A stretch of 64,000 bases of DNA from the NCBI GenBank assembly GCA_900548975.1, contig URMS01000014.1, forward strand, positions 15,782-79,781, written 5' to 3'. Both the position numbers and the translations under genes were made by a program. The notes beneath the pieces were generated by a model. That model did no database searches, was not told where the DNA came from, and worked only from the letters and a program-made list of their open reading frames with translations. Below are positions 17,701-26,471 of this stretch, piece after piece (the stretch's first letter is position 1; each line of letters begins with the position of its first letter). The stretch is from an uncultured Porphyromonadaceae bacterium. GTDB taxonomy: Bacteria; Bacteroidota; Bacteroidia; Bacteroidales; Muribaculaceae.

Positions 17701-19185
17701 ATGGAAAAATTCATTCTTTCACTCGATCAGGGCACCACAAGCAGCCGTGCCATAGTCTTCGACCACGACGGCAACATACGCTCCGTGGCACAGCACGAAT
17801 TCCCGCAGATATTCCCCCGCCCGGGCTGGGTGGAACACGACCCCTTCCAGATATGGGGCTCGCAGGCATCGGTGATAGCCGAGGCCATATCCCGTATCGG
17901 CATCAACGGCCACAACATAGCCGCCATAGGCATTACCAACCAGCGCGAGACCACCATAGTGTGGGATGCCGAAACGGGCGAACCGGTGTACAACGCCATC
18001 GTGTGGCAGGACCGCCGCACATCGGAGTACTGCGACGCCCTGCGCGAGGCAGGCCATGCCGAAATGATAAAAGAGAAGACAGGTCTAATACTCGACGCCT
18101 ATTTCTCGGCCACCAAGATAAAATGGATTCTCGACAACGTGCCCGGCGCGCGCGAACGCGCCGAGGCCGGCCGCCTGAAATTCGGCACTGTCGACACATG
18201 GCTCATATCGTGCCTCACCCGCAATACCGTGCACGTAACCGACGTAACCAACGCCTCGCGCACCATGCTCTTCAACATCCACACCCTGGAGTGGGACAAG
18301 GACCTTCTCGAACTCTTCGGCATACCGGCGTCGATGCTGCCCGAAGTGAAGCCGAGCAGCTGTGTCATGGGCCATACCACCACTACCATCTTCGCCCACG
18401 AGGTGCCCATAGCGGGCGTGGCAGGCGACCAGCAGGCTGCCCTCTTCGGCCAGATGTGCATCAAGCCCGGAGCCGTCAAGAACACCTACGGCACCGGTTG
18501 CTTCCTGCTCATGAATTCGGGCAACAGGCCCATCGTGTCGAAAAACCGTCTGCTGTCGACCATCGCGTGGAAGATAGGCGACGAGGTGACATACGCCCTC
18601 GAAGGCTCCGTATTCGTAGGCGGCTCGGTGGTGCAGTGGCTGCGCGACTGCCTGCACTGCATATCGTCGTCGGCCGAAGTCGAGGCCCTGGCCGAATCCG
18701 TCCCCGACACGGGCGGAGTATATTTCGTGCCCGCTCTCACCGGTCTGGGCGCCCCCTACTGGGACCAGTATGCCCGCGGCCTCATATCGGGCATATCTCG
18801 CGGCACCACCTCGGCCCATATAGCGCGAGCCGCCCTCGAAGGCATAGCATATCAGATATATGATATAGTGAAGGCCATGGAGCTCGACTCGGGTCTTAAC
18901 ATCGTGGAGCTGAAAGTAGACGGCGGCGCCTCGCGCAACAATCTGCTCATGCAGTTCCAGAGCAATCTCCTCGACACCGAAGTGTGGCGTCCGAGCGTCA
19001 CCGAGACCACAGCCCTCGGCGCGGCATACTTCGCAGGTCTTGCCGTAGGCTACTGGGAGAGCGTGGAGCAGCTGCACTCGCAGTGGCAGCTCGAACGGAG
19101 CTTCCGCCCTGATGCCGCTCCCGAACAGGTGGCCGCTCAGCTCGACGGCTGGCACGACGCCGTACGCAGATGTCTCACCGATTAA
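17701..19185 (+). CDS. glpK: Glycerol kinase
   Basis: A 494-residue FGGY-family kinase that phosphorylates glycerol to sn-glycerol 3-phosphate. Signatures: LSLDQGTTSSRAIVFD (ATP phosphate loop), WVEHDPFQIW, ITNQRETT, the substrate loop WQDRRTSEYC, GVAGDQQAALFGQ with the catalytic-base aspartate, and YFVPALTGLGAPYWDQYARG. The length is normal. A TATATTTG -7 box lies at 17667-17674 with no good -33. glpF follows after 10 bp, so uptake and trapping of glycerol are one operon. Glycerol-3-phosphate dehydrogenase is not in the window. Confidence 0.97.
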   Translation: MEKFILSLDQGTTSSRAIVFDHDGNIRSVAQHEFPQIFPRPGWVEHDPFQIWGSQASVIAEAISRIGINGHNIAAIGITNQRETTIVWDAETGEPVYNAIVWQDRRTSEYCDALREAGHAEMIKEKTGLILDAYFSATKIKWILDNVPGARERAEAGRLKFGTVDTWLISCLTRNTVHVTDVTNASRTMLFNIHTLEWDKDLLELFGIPASMLPEVKPSSCVMGHTTTTIFAHEVPIAGVAGDQQAALFGQMCIKPGAVKNTYGTGCFLLMNSGNRPIVSKNRLLSTIAWKIGDEVTYALEGSVFVGGSVVQWLRDCLHCISSSAEVEALAESVPDTGGVYFVPALTGLGAPYWDQYARGLISGISRGTTSAHIARAALEGIAYQIYDIVKAMELDSGLNIVELKVDGGASRNNLLMQFQSNLLDTEVWRPSVTETTALGAAYFAGLAVGYWESVEQLHSQWQLERSFRPDAAPEQVAAQLDGWHDAVRRCLTD

Positions 19186-19195
19186 CCGACACAAT

Positions 19196-19948
19196 ATGGA
19201 AAGTCCTGAAACCTCCCTTATACTGAAGTGTTTCTTTGAGTTTCTCGGAACATTTGTAATGATACTGCTGGGCTGCGGCGTAGTGGCATGCACCACCCTC
19301 GAAAAATCCAAGGGCCACGGTTCCGGCTGGATCGTGGTGACCATAGCATGGGGTCTTGCCGTGATGTGCGGTGTCTTCCTCGCCGGGCCATATACCGGCG
19401 CCCACCTCAACCCGGCCGTCACACTCGGCCTCGCCATGGCCGGAAAATTCCCGTGGACCATGGTGGCGCCCTATATAGTGTCGCAGTTCATAGGAGCTTT
19501 CCTCGGAGGCGCCACTGTATACCTGTTCTATAAGGACCATTTCGACGCCACCGACGGCGCCGACACCAAGCTCGGCGTGTTCGCCACCATTCCGGCCATC
19601 AGAAACGGCTTCCGCAATTTCCTCTCCGAGGTCATCGGCTCCTTCGTGCTGGTGATAGTCATATTCTTCCTTGCCGAAAAAGGCAACACCGCCGAAGTGG
19701 GCCTCGGTTCCATCGGCGCATTACCCGTCGCACTCCTTGTGGTGGTGATAGGCATGTCGCTCGGCGGCACCACCGGCTACGCCATCAATCCCGCCCGCGA
19801 CCTCGGCCCGCGCCTCGCCCACACGCTGCTGCCAATCAGCGGCAAAGGCGACAGCGGCTGGAGCTACGCATGGGTCCCCCTCCTCGGCCCCATCGCCGGC
19901 GCCACCCTCGCCGCCCTCGTCTACACCCTCTCCACCGCCCTCCACTAA
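19196..19948 (+). CDS. glpF: Glycerol facilitator / aquaglyceroporin (MIP family)
   Basis: A 250-residue inner-membrane channel with six hydrophobic segments and the two half-helix motifs HLNPAVTLG and INPARDLGPR. The Asp after NPAR is the mark of glycerol facilitators rather than water channels. The ATG at 19196 was chosen over an upstream in-frame start at 19112 because the latter lies inside glpK. It sits 10 bp after glpK, consistent with a glycerol uptake operon. Confidence 0.95.
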   Translation: MESPETSLILKCFFEFLGTFVMILLGCGVVACTTLEKSKGHGSGWIVVTIAWGLAVMCGVFLAGPYTGAHLNPAVTLGLAMAGKFPWTMVAPYIVSQFIGAFLGGATVYLFYKDHFDATDGADTKLGVFATIPAIRNGFRNFLSEVIGSFVLVIVIFFLAEKGNTAEVGLGSIGALPVALLVVVIGMSLGGTTGYAINPARDLGPRLAHTLLPISGKGDSGWSYAWVPLLGPIAGATLAALVYTLSTALH

Positions 19949-20000
19949 CACTCTCTTGCATTGTATTGAATAAAATGATCTGAGCCGCTATCCACGGCAT

Positions 20001-20065
20001 TTTTCCCTCCGCGATTTCCGAATGCAAAAAAGATTTGGAAATGTGGAGGGAAAAGTGTACCTTTG
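20001..20065 (+). promoter_or_regulatory. rpsP promoter with a surrounding inverted repeat
   Basis: TTTG (20034-20037), a 20-nt spacer and TACCTTTG (20058-20065) form a perfect promoter. A 10-bp perfect inverted repeat TTTTCCCTCC (20001-20010) / GGAGGGAAAA (20045-20054), with an inner ATTTCC/GGAAAT pair, encloses the -33 box. It could be the tail hairpin of the glpF transcript or an operator. Confidence 0.7.
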
Positions 20066-20108
20066 CGCCGCTAAACAGTACAAAACCATATTTACAAACA
20101 AATTCTAA

Positions 20109-20642
20109 ATGGCAACAAAAATTAGATTACAACGTCATGGTCGCAAGAACTATGCGTTCTATCCTATTGTCATCGCCGATAGCAGGGCACCACGAGATGG
20201 TAGATTTATTGAAAGGATAGGTTCCTATAATCCGAACACTAATCCTGCTACAATTACTCTTAACTTCGAACGGGCTTTGTATTGGGTGACCGTGGGTGCA
20301 CAGCCCACCGACACTGTCCGCGCCATCCTCAGCAACGAAGGCGTGCTCCTGATGAAACATCTTCAGGGCGGCGTAGCCAAGGGCGCTTTCGACCAGGCAG
20401 AGGCAGAACGTCGTTTTGCAGCGTGGAAAGCAAAAAAAGATGCCAAGGTAGCATCGCAGAAAACAAGCATGGCAACCAAGGCTCAGGAAGCTGCCAAAGA
20501 GCGTCTTGAGGCTGAAACCGCCAAGAACAAGGCTAAGGCCGAGGCCGTAGCCAAGAAGAAAGCCGAAGCAGCAGCTGCAGCCGCAGCCGCCGAAGCTCCC
20601 GCCGAAGGCGAGGGCGAAGCCGAAGCTCCTGCAGCAGAATAA
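20109..20642 (+). CDS. rpsP: 30S ribosomal protein S16 with long Lys/Ala/Glu tail
   Basis: Residues 1-90 are canonical S16 (TKIRLQRHGRKNYAFYPIVI, ADSRAPRDGRFIERIGSYNP). From about residue 95 a tail of roughly 80 residues rich in Ala, Lys and Glu follows, likely helical and disordered at its end. Most bacteria have an 80-90-residue S16, but Bacteroidetes proteins of about 180 residues with such tails are normal. It is transcribed alone from a strong promoter and followed by a hairpin at 20666-20702; rimM and trmD, its usual partners in other phyla, are absent here. Confidence 0.96.
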   Translation: MATKIRLQRHGRKNYAFYPIVIADSRAPRDGRFIERIGSYNPNTNPATITLNFERALYWVTVGAQPTDTVRAILSNEGVLLMKHLQGGVAKGAFDQAEAERRFAAWKAKKDAKVASQKTSMATKAQEAAKERLEAETAKNKAKAEAVAKKKAEAAAAAAAAEAPAEGEGEAEAPAAE

Positions 20643-20665
20643 TATCTGCCAAGCAAAAATACCCG

Positions 20666-20702
20666 AAGGGTGTGTCCGCCGATTGTGGCCGGCACACCCT
20701 TT
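20666..20702 (+). terminator. Probable terminator after rpsP
   Basis: A hairpin pairing AAGGGTGTGTCC (from 20666) with GGCACACCCTT (ending 20702), loop around GATTGTG. The T tract after it is weak. Confidence 0.55.
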
Positions 20703-20809
20703 GCGCTTTAAGGACCTGCCGGCAGGACCGCCGACAGCCCCGGAGCGACGGTTTAGAGTTTAGCTAAATCCTTTCTTCTCAACCAATATTGTCACATCAT
20801 TTTCGCGAA

Positions 20810-23800
20810 ATGAAAAATTTTAAAGAATATACATCGTTCAACCTCTCGGACATCAACAAAGAGATGCTCGAGCGCTGGCGCCAGACCGACCTCTTCGGCC
20901 GCAGTGTCGCCCTGCGCGAGGGTGCGCCCTCTTTCGTGTTCTTCGAAGGACCGCCGTCGGCAAACGGCATGCCCGGCATCCACCACGTGATGGCACGCAC
21001 CATCAAAGACCTTTTCTGCCGCTACAAGACCATGAAAGGCTTCCATGTGAAGCGCAAGGCCGGATGGGACACCCACGGTCTGCCCGTCGAGCTCGGCGTG
21101 GAGCGCTCGCTCGGAATCACCAAGGAGGACATCGGCAAAAGCATCAGCGTCGACGACTACAACGCCGCCTGCCGCCGCGAAGTGATGAAGTACACCCGCG
21201 AATGGGAAACCCTCACCAACATGATGGGCTACTGGGTGGACATGAACGACCCCTACATAACCTACGACAACCGCTACATCGAAAGCGTGTGGTGGCTGCT
21301 GGCACAGATATACAAGAAAGGCCTTCTCTACAAAGGCTACACCATACAGCCCTACTCGCCGGCCGCAGGCACCGGCCTGAGCTCGCACGAGCTCAACCAG
21401 CCGGGCTGCTACCGCGATGTCAAGGACACCACCTGCATAGCCCAGTTCGCACTCAAGGAGACGATACCCGCCATGGAAGGCTGGGGCAAGCCCTGCATGT
21501 TGGCATGGACCACCACACCGTGGACTCTGCCGTCGAACACCGCCCTTGCCGTCGGCCCCACAATCCGCTACTGCATAGTACGCACCTACAACCCCTACTC
21601 GGGCGAACCCGTGACCGTGACTGTGGCTGAAGCTCTGCTCGGCTCCATATTCAATGCCAAAGCCAAGGACATAGACCTCGAAGACTACAAGGCAGGCGAT
21701 AAACTCGTGCCCTGGCAGGTGGTCGCCACCGTCGACGGATCGGAACTCACCGGCCTCCACTACGAGCAGCTCATACCCTGGGTCGATCCGGGCGAAGGCG
21801 CTTTCCGCGTCATACCCGGCGACTACGTGACCACCGAGGACGGTACGGGCATAGTGCACATCGCCGGTACATTCGGCGCCGACGACCTCCGTGTGTCGAA
21901 GCAGAACGGCATCCCCCCGCTGCACCTCATCGACCGCGACGGCAACCTCCGCCCCATGGTCGACCTCAGCGGCCGCTTCTACCGCGTCGAAGACCTCGAC
22001 CCTGCATTCGTGGCAGAGCGTGTGAGCGCCGACTATGCCGACTGGGCAGGCAAATATGTAAAAAACGCCTACAACCCCGACGCCAAGGAAGGCGACGAGA
22101 CCCTCGACGTGGAAATCTGCATGTACCTCAAGCAGGCAGGCAAGGTATTCCGCATCGAGAAGCACACCCACAACTATCCCCATTGCTGGCGCACCGACAA
22201 GCCTGTGCTCTACTACCCGCTCGACAGCTGGTTCATCCGCTCGACCGCGGCCCGCGAGCGCATGATGGAACTCAACGAGACCATACAGTGGAAGCCCGCC
22301 GCCACAGGCAGCGGCCGCTTCGGCAAGTGGCTCGAGAACCTTCAGGACTGGAACCTGTCGCGCAGCCGTTTCTGGGGAACTCCGCTGCCCATATGGCGCA
22401 CCGAGAATGGCGCCGAGGAGATATGCATCGACAGCGTCGAGACCCTCTATAACGAAATCGAGAAATCGGTGGCTGCCGGCATCATGAAGTCCAATCCGTT
22501 CAAGGACAAAGGCTTCGTACCGGGCGATTACTCCAAGGAAAACTACGGGAAAATCGACCTCCACCGCCCATATGTCGACGACATCGTGCTCGTATCGGCA
22601 TCGGGAGCACCCATGCACCGCGAAACCGATCTCATCGACGTGTGGTTCGACAGCGGCTCCATGCCCTACGCCCAGATGCACTACCCCTTCGAGAACAAGG
22701 AAGCGGTAGAAAACGGCTCGGTATTCCCCGCCGACTTCATCGCCGAGGGCGTCGACCAGACACGCGGCTGGTTCTTCACCCTCCATGCCATCGGCACCAT
22801 GGTATTCGACCATGTGGCGTTCAAAAACGTAATTTCCAACGGTCTGGTACTCGACAAGAACGGCGAAAAGATGTCCAAGCGCAAGGGCAACGCCGTCGAT
22901 CCCTTCGAGGCCATCGAGAAATTCGGCTCCGACCCCCTGCGCTGGTACATGATATCGACCACAGCTCCGTGGATCGACCTCAAATACGACTCCGAGGGCG
23001 TTGTGGAGATAGCCCGCAAGTTCTTCGCAACCCTTTCGAGCACCTACAACTTCTTCGCCATGTATGCCAACGTCGACGGCTTCACCGGCGAGGAGCCTCA
23101 GGTGCCCGTAAACGAGCGTCATGAGCTCGACCGCTGGATTCTCTCGGTTCTCAACAACCTGATAAAGACCGTTACCGAGGCCTTCGACGCCTACGAACCC
23201 ACCAACGCCGCCCGCGCCATCAGCGACTTCGTGCAGTCCGACCTCTCGAACTGGTACGTGCGTCTGAGCCGCAAGCGTTTCTGGGGCGGTAACTTCGACA
23301 CCGACAAGATAGCAGCCTATCAGACACTCTACACCTGCCTCGACACCGTGGCACGCCTCATGGCCCCGATAGCGCCTTTCTTCGCCGACCGTCTCTTCCG
23401 CGACCTCAACGAAGAGCCCGAATCGGTGCACCTGGCCGACTTCCCCGTCTGCGACACCGCCCTGCTCGACCCCGCGCTCGAACACCGCATGGACGTGGCC
23501 CAGCGCCTTACCTCGCTGGTACTCAGCCTCCGCAAGAAAGCCAACATCAAGGTGCGCCAGCCTCTTGCCAAGATACTGGTGCCCGCTGTCGATGCCGACG
23601 CCGCAGCCACCATCGAGGCAGTATCGGCCATTGTCAAGACCGAAGTCAACGTCAAGGATCTGCAGGTTGTGGCTCCCGATAACGAAGTGTTCGTTAAGCG
23701 TGTAGACCCCGACTTCAAGAAACTCGGCCCGAAATTCGGCAAGCTCATGAAGCAGGCCGCCGTGCTCATCAAGAGCTTCTCGCCCGAACAGATCCGCACC

Positions 23801-24220
23801 CTCGAGCGCGACGGCGCCATCGACCTCGAAATCGACGGCGTAACCACCCGTGTCGACATTGCCGACGTCAAGATCATATCCGAAGACATTCCCGGCTGGC
23901 TCGTGGCTAACGAAGGAGCCCTCACAGTGGCCCTCGACATCGAAATCAGCCCCGACCTCTTCCGCGAAGGTCTCTCGCGCGACATCATCAACCGCGTACA
24001 GCGCTACCGCAAGGAGCAGAACTTCGATATCACCGACCATATCAACATCCGCTTCCTGCCCTGCCCCGAACTCGAGGATGTGCTCTCGCAGTACTCCGCA
24101 TACATTGCCGAGCAGGTGCTCGCCGACTCCATCACCCTGTGCGATGTGGCCGACGACAGCAACCTTGTGATATTCGATATCGACGATCTCAAGATCGGCG
24201 CTGTCATAACCATTTCATGA
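20810..24220 (+). CDS. ileS: Isoleucyl-tRNA synthetase, type 2-like with GIHH signature
   Basis: The ATG at 20810 opens the typical MKNFKEYTSFNL start; an in-frame TTG at 20789 would add seven residues and is not needed. The 1136-residue class I synthetase charges tRNA-Ile and hydrolyses misactivated valine. Visible: the nucleotide-binding PPSANGMPGIHH, where the usual HIGH box reads GIHH (56-59); RKAGWDTHGLPVE; the CP1 editing domain with WTTTPWTLPSNTALAVG and GTGIVHIAGTFGADD; SRSRFWGTPLP; and KMSKR (687-691). The long C-terminal region without a zinc finger is the type 2 (eukaryote-like) layout. The swapped GxHH motif has been reported in type 2 enzymes that are highly resistant to mupirocin. 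Confidence 0.95.
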   Translation: MKNFKEYTSFNLSDINKEMLERWRQTDLFGRSVALREGAPSFVFFEGPPSANGMPGIHHVMARTIKDLFCRYKTMKGFHVKRKAGWDTHGLPVELGVERSLGITKEDIGKSISVDDYNAACRREVMKYTREWETLTNMMGYWVDMNDPYITYDNRYIESVWWLLAQIYKKGLLYKGYTIQPYSPAAGTGLSSHELNQPGCYRDVKDTTCIAQFALKETIPAMEGWGKPCMLAWTTTPWTLPSNTALAVGPTIRYCIVRTYNPYSGEPVTVTVAEALLGSIFNAKAKDIDLEDYKAGDKLVPWQVVATVDGSELTGLHYEQLIPWVDPGEGAFRVIPGDYVTTEDGTGIVHIAGTFGADDLRVSKQNGIPPLHLIDRDGNLRPMVDLSGRFYRVEDLDPAFVAERVSADYADWAGKYVKNAYNPDAKEGDETLDVEICMYLKQAGKVFRIEKHTHNYPHCWRTDKPVLYYPLDSWFIRSTAARERMMELNETIQWKPAATGSGRFGKWLENLQDWNLSRSRFWGTPLPIWRTENGAEEICIDSVETLYNEIEKSVAAGIMKSNPFKDKGFVPGDYSKENYGKIDLHRPYVDDIVLVSASGAPMHRETDLIDVWFDSGSMPYAQMHYPFENKEAVENGSVFPADFIAEGVDQTRGWFFTLHAIGTMVFDHVAFKNVISNGLVLDKNGEKMSKRKGNAVDPFEAIEKFGSDPLRWYMISTTAPWIDLKYDSEGVVEIARKFFATLSSTYNFFAMYANVDGFTGEEPQVPVNERHELDRWILSVLNNLIKTVTEAFDAYEPTNAARAISDFVQSDLSNWYVRLSRKRFWGGNFDTDKIAAYQTLYTCLDTVARLMAPIAPFFADRLFRDLNEEPESVHLADFPVCDTALLDPALEHRMDVAQRLTSLVLSLRKKANIKVRQPLAKILVPAVDADAAATIEAVSAIVKTEVNVKDLQVVAPDNEVFVKRVDPDFKKLGPKFGKLMKQAAVLIKSFSPEQIRTLERDGAIDLEIDGVTTRVDIADVKIISEDIPGWLVANEGALTVALDIEISPDLFREGLSRDIINRVQRYRKEQNFDITDHINIRFLPCPELEDVLSQYSAYIAEQVLADSITLCDVADDSNLVIFDIDDLKIGAVITIS

Positions 24221-24256
24221 CCTCCGGCGTTGATAAAGTAATAAGTCGAATAAGTT

Positions 24257-24291
24257 AAGATAATGGTTCTGTATAAAGGAACCATTATCTT
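24257..24291 (+). terminator. Stem-loop between ileS and the dksA-like gene
   Basis: A perfect 13-bp inverted repeat, AAGATAATGGTTC (24257-24269) with GAACCATTATCTT (24279-24291), 9-nt loop. No run of T follows, so termination is uncertain; it may instead be a processing site. Confidence 0.5.
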
Positions 24292-24332
24292 GACTTCTTA
24301 CTTTCATCAGCCCGCTAAAAAACGTAAAGACT

Positions 24333-24713
24333 ATGAGCGAACAGCTACGGTATTCCGACGAAGAACTGGAAGAATTCCGCCAGATCATACTCTCCAAGAT
24401 AGAGACAGCCACCGCACTCTACGAGGAACTCTGCCAAAGCCTGCGCAACACCGACGGCAACGATACCGCCGACACCTCCCCAACGTTCAAAACCCTCGAG
24501 GAAGGCGCCAACGTGCTCGAACGCGAAGCCAACGCCCGCCTCGCCGAGCGTCAGCGCCAGTTCATCAACCATCTGCGCGCGGCTCTGGTGCGTATCGACA
24601 ACAAGACCTACGGCATCTGCCGCGCCACAGGCAAACTGATACCGAAAGAACGTCTCCGCGCTGTTCCTCACGCCACTCTGTGCGTGGAAGCCAAAAACAA
24701 TCCCGACCATTGA
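24333..24713 (+). CDS. DksA/TraR-family protein with reduced zinc finger
   Basis: A 126-residue protein with an N-terminal coiled coil and a C-terminal finger-like segment YGICRATGKLIPKERLRAVP...LCVEAK. The classical family has four Cys; here only two remain (in GIC and TLC), so zinc binding is doubtful, although the fold may be kept. DksA relatives enter the RNA polymerase secondary channel and tune promoters in the stringent response. The stop codon TGA overlaps the lspA ATG (24713), so the two are translationally coupled. This ileS, dksA-like, lspA order is familiar in Bacteroidetes. Confidence 0.88.
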   Translation: MSEQLRYSDEELEEFRQIILSKIETATALYEELCQSLRNTDGNDTADTSPTFKTLEEGANVLEREANARLAERQRQFINHLRAALVRIDNKTYGICRATGKLIPKERLRAVPHATLCVEAKNNPDH

Positions 24714-25366
24714 TGGAATGTTCCCGCACAAGGCGTCTGGCATTGCTGGCCGCCGTCACCGCCGCGGTGATAATAATCGCTGACCAGGTGGTGAAATTCT
24801 ATGTCAAGACCCATTTCTACCTCGGAGAAGACGTCGAGGTGCTTCCGTTCTTCCACCTCCGCTTCATACAGAACAACGGTATGGCATTCGGTATCGAACT
24901 GGGCAGCAAGCTGTTCCTCACATTCTTCCGCATCGTGCTCGTAGGATTCCTCGCATGGTATCTTGTGCGCCTGGCACGTGTGGCCAAGGTCTCGGCCGGA
25001 TACATGGCGGCCGTGTCGCTTGTTGCGGCAGGCGCTTTCGGCAACATCATCGACTGCGTATTCTACGGCGAGATTTTCACCAATCCGTGGCCGCCTATGA
25101 CAGCCTCTGTCGTCCCCTGGGGCGAAGGCTACGGCGGTCTTTTCCATGGACTTGTGGTAGACATGCTCTATTTCCCGCTGTTCTCCTTCGTATGGCCCGA
25201 CTGGATGCCGTGGGTCGGCGGACACGAATTTTCGTTCTTTGACCCTGTTTTCAACATCGCCGACTCCGCCATCACCGTAGGCATGGCCCTGATCATATTC
25301 TTCTACACCAAGTATCTCAGCTCCGACTACGCCCGATATGAAGCCGATGGCAAAGCGAACCGTTGA
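24713..25366 (+). CDS. lspA: Lipoprotein signal peptidase (signal peptidase II)
   Basis: Counted from the ATG that overlaps the previous stop, 217 residues. It is an inner-membrane aspartyl protease that removes the signal peptide of diacylglyceryl-modified prolipoproteins. Four hydrophobic segments are visible (for example RRLALLAAVTAAVIIIADQ). The two catalytic aspartates lie in GAFGNIIDCVFYGE and FNIADSAITVG. The loop between them is longer than in E. coli (LspA there is about 165 residues), as is common in Bacteroidetes. Its last 29 nt overlap the DUF4296 gene. Confidence 0.95.
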   Translation: MECSRTRRLALLAAVTAAVIIIADQVVKFYVKTHFYLGEDVEVLPFFHLRFIQNNGMAFGIELGSKLFLTFFRIVLVGFLAWYLVRLARVAKVSAGYMAAVSLVAAGAFGNIIDCVFYGEIFTNPWPPMTASVVPWGEGYGGLFHGLVVDMLYFPLFSFVWPDWMPWVGGHEFSFFDPVFNIADSAITVGMALIIFFYTKYLSSDYARYEADGKANR

Positions 25367-26195
25367 GCTCGCGGCAATGGCCGCGGCCTTGCTTGCCGGT
25401 GCCTGTTCGAAGGTGCCCGGAGGGGTCATTCCGCCCGACCGCATGGCCGAGCTGCTGGCCGATTTCCACACCGGCGAGGCTGTGGTCGACATGAACCGCA
25501 CCGAATTCTACAACGACTCGCTGCGTCAGCTCTACAAACAGAGCGTCTACGCCCGCCACGGAGTGACACCCGAAGAAGTCGACAGCTCTTTCTCGTGGTA
25601 CGGCCGCCACATGGCCGAGTATATGGAGGTGTACGACAAAACCATCGAGATTCTTGACCACCGCCTCATCGAGACCGGCAACCGCATCGCCGCCGAAGCC
25701 GCCCTGTCGATAGCCGGCGACTCGGTCGACGTGTGGCCCAACGCACGCTTCATCACCTTCAGCAGCACCATGCCCTCGCGCATAGCCGCATTCTCGTTCT
25801 CCAACGACGAGAACTGGGAGCGGGGCGACAGCTACACATGGCGCGCCAAGTTCTTCAACAACACCGAAAACCTGTGCTTCACCATGGTGGCCGAATATAC
25901 CGACGGCACTGTCGAGATAGCCACGCGCAATTTCTCGGCCGACGGCTGGAACGAACTCGTGTTCAACACCGACTCCACCCTGACCGCAAACCGCATCTAC
26001 GGCTTCATCGAGGGCCTCAGCCGTCCCGGCACCATGCTGCGCACCGACAGCATGGAAATGATACGCAAGCGCGTAGACCACAATACGCCTGTGAGCCGCT
26101 ACAACGTGCGCACCTACCGCCGCCTGGCCGATGTCATAGACACTCCCGTGGCATCGGAGAAACGCGAGCAGGCAACCGATTCCATACAATCATGA
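25338..26195 (+). CDS. DUF4296 lipoprotein
   Basis: A 285-residue protein with a lipoprotein signal (AMAAALLAGACSK) and, directly after it, the DUF4296 signature: IPPDRMAELLADFHTGEAVV, then YKQSVYARHGVTPEEVDSSFSWYGRH. The rest is soluble and of unknown role. It is found next to lspA in many Bacteroidetes and its own maturation needs LspA. The start could be 25338 or the in-frame ATG at 25350. It overlaps lspA upstream and the 79-residue gene downstream. Confidence 0.85.
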   Translation: MKPMAKRTVELAAMAAALLAGACSKVPGGVIPPDRMAELLADFHTGEAVVDMNRTEFYNDSLRQLYKQSVYARHGVTPEEVDSSFSWYGRHMAEYMEVYDKTIEILDHRLIETGNRIAAEAALSIAGDSVDVWPNARFITFSSTMPSRIAAFSFSNDENWERGDSYTWRAKFFNNTENLCFTMVAEYTDGTVEIATRNFSADGWNELVFNTDSTLTANRIYGFIEGLSRPGTMLRTDSMEMIRKRVDHNTPVSRYNVRTYRRLADVIDTPVASEKREQATDSIQS

Positions 26196-26431
26196 ACACG
26201 ATAAGGCTGCTTGCACGGCGTGTAGAGCACCGCGGAACCGTCCATGCCGGGCTGTCGCTCGTCGAGGCCCGTCTGTGCGACGACGGTCTGTGGCATGTCG
26301 CCGTCACCCCCTTCGAGCGCGAGACAGCCTCCACTCCCTACCACTCCGGCACTGTGACAGTAGCCGATCCGGCCGACCATAGCCTCCCCTACTCGCCCTC
26401 GGCCGAGCCTCCGGCGCTAATATGCCGCTAA
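26192..26431 (+). CDS. Small conserved-context hypothetical protein (79 aa)
   Basis: The ATG overlaps the DUF4296 stop (ATGA at 26192-26195) and the frame runs 79 codons to TAA. It starts NTIRLLARRVEHRGTVHAGLSLVEARLCDDGLWHV and is mildly basic at the N-terminus, Pro/Ser-rich at the end, with no signal peptide or membrane segment. No family is recognised. Translational coupling and codon use like its neighbours support a real gene at the end of the lspA operon. Confidence 0.55.
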   Translation: MNTIRLLARRVEHRGTVHAGLSLVEARLCDDGLWHVAVTPFERETASTPYHSGTVTVADPADHSLPYSPSAEPPALICR

Positions 26432-26471
26432 GAGGCAATTTTTTGTATCGCATCGCGTTATTTATGGTATA

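Noticed and set aside
20703..20809. T-box leader upstream of ileS
   Set aside because: No T-box sequence (AGGGUGGNACCGCG-type) or terminator/antiterminator pair; only short palindromes such as CCTGCCGGCAGG and TTTAGCTAAA.
20792..24040. 1082-codon minus-strand frame inside ileS
   Set aside because: Antisense shadow caused by GC-rich third positions; no domain, signal or promoter of its own.
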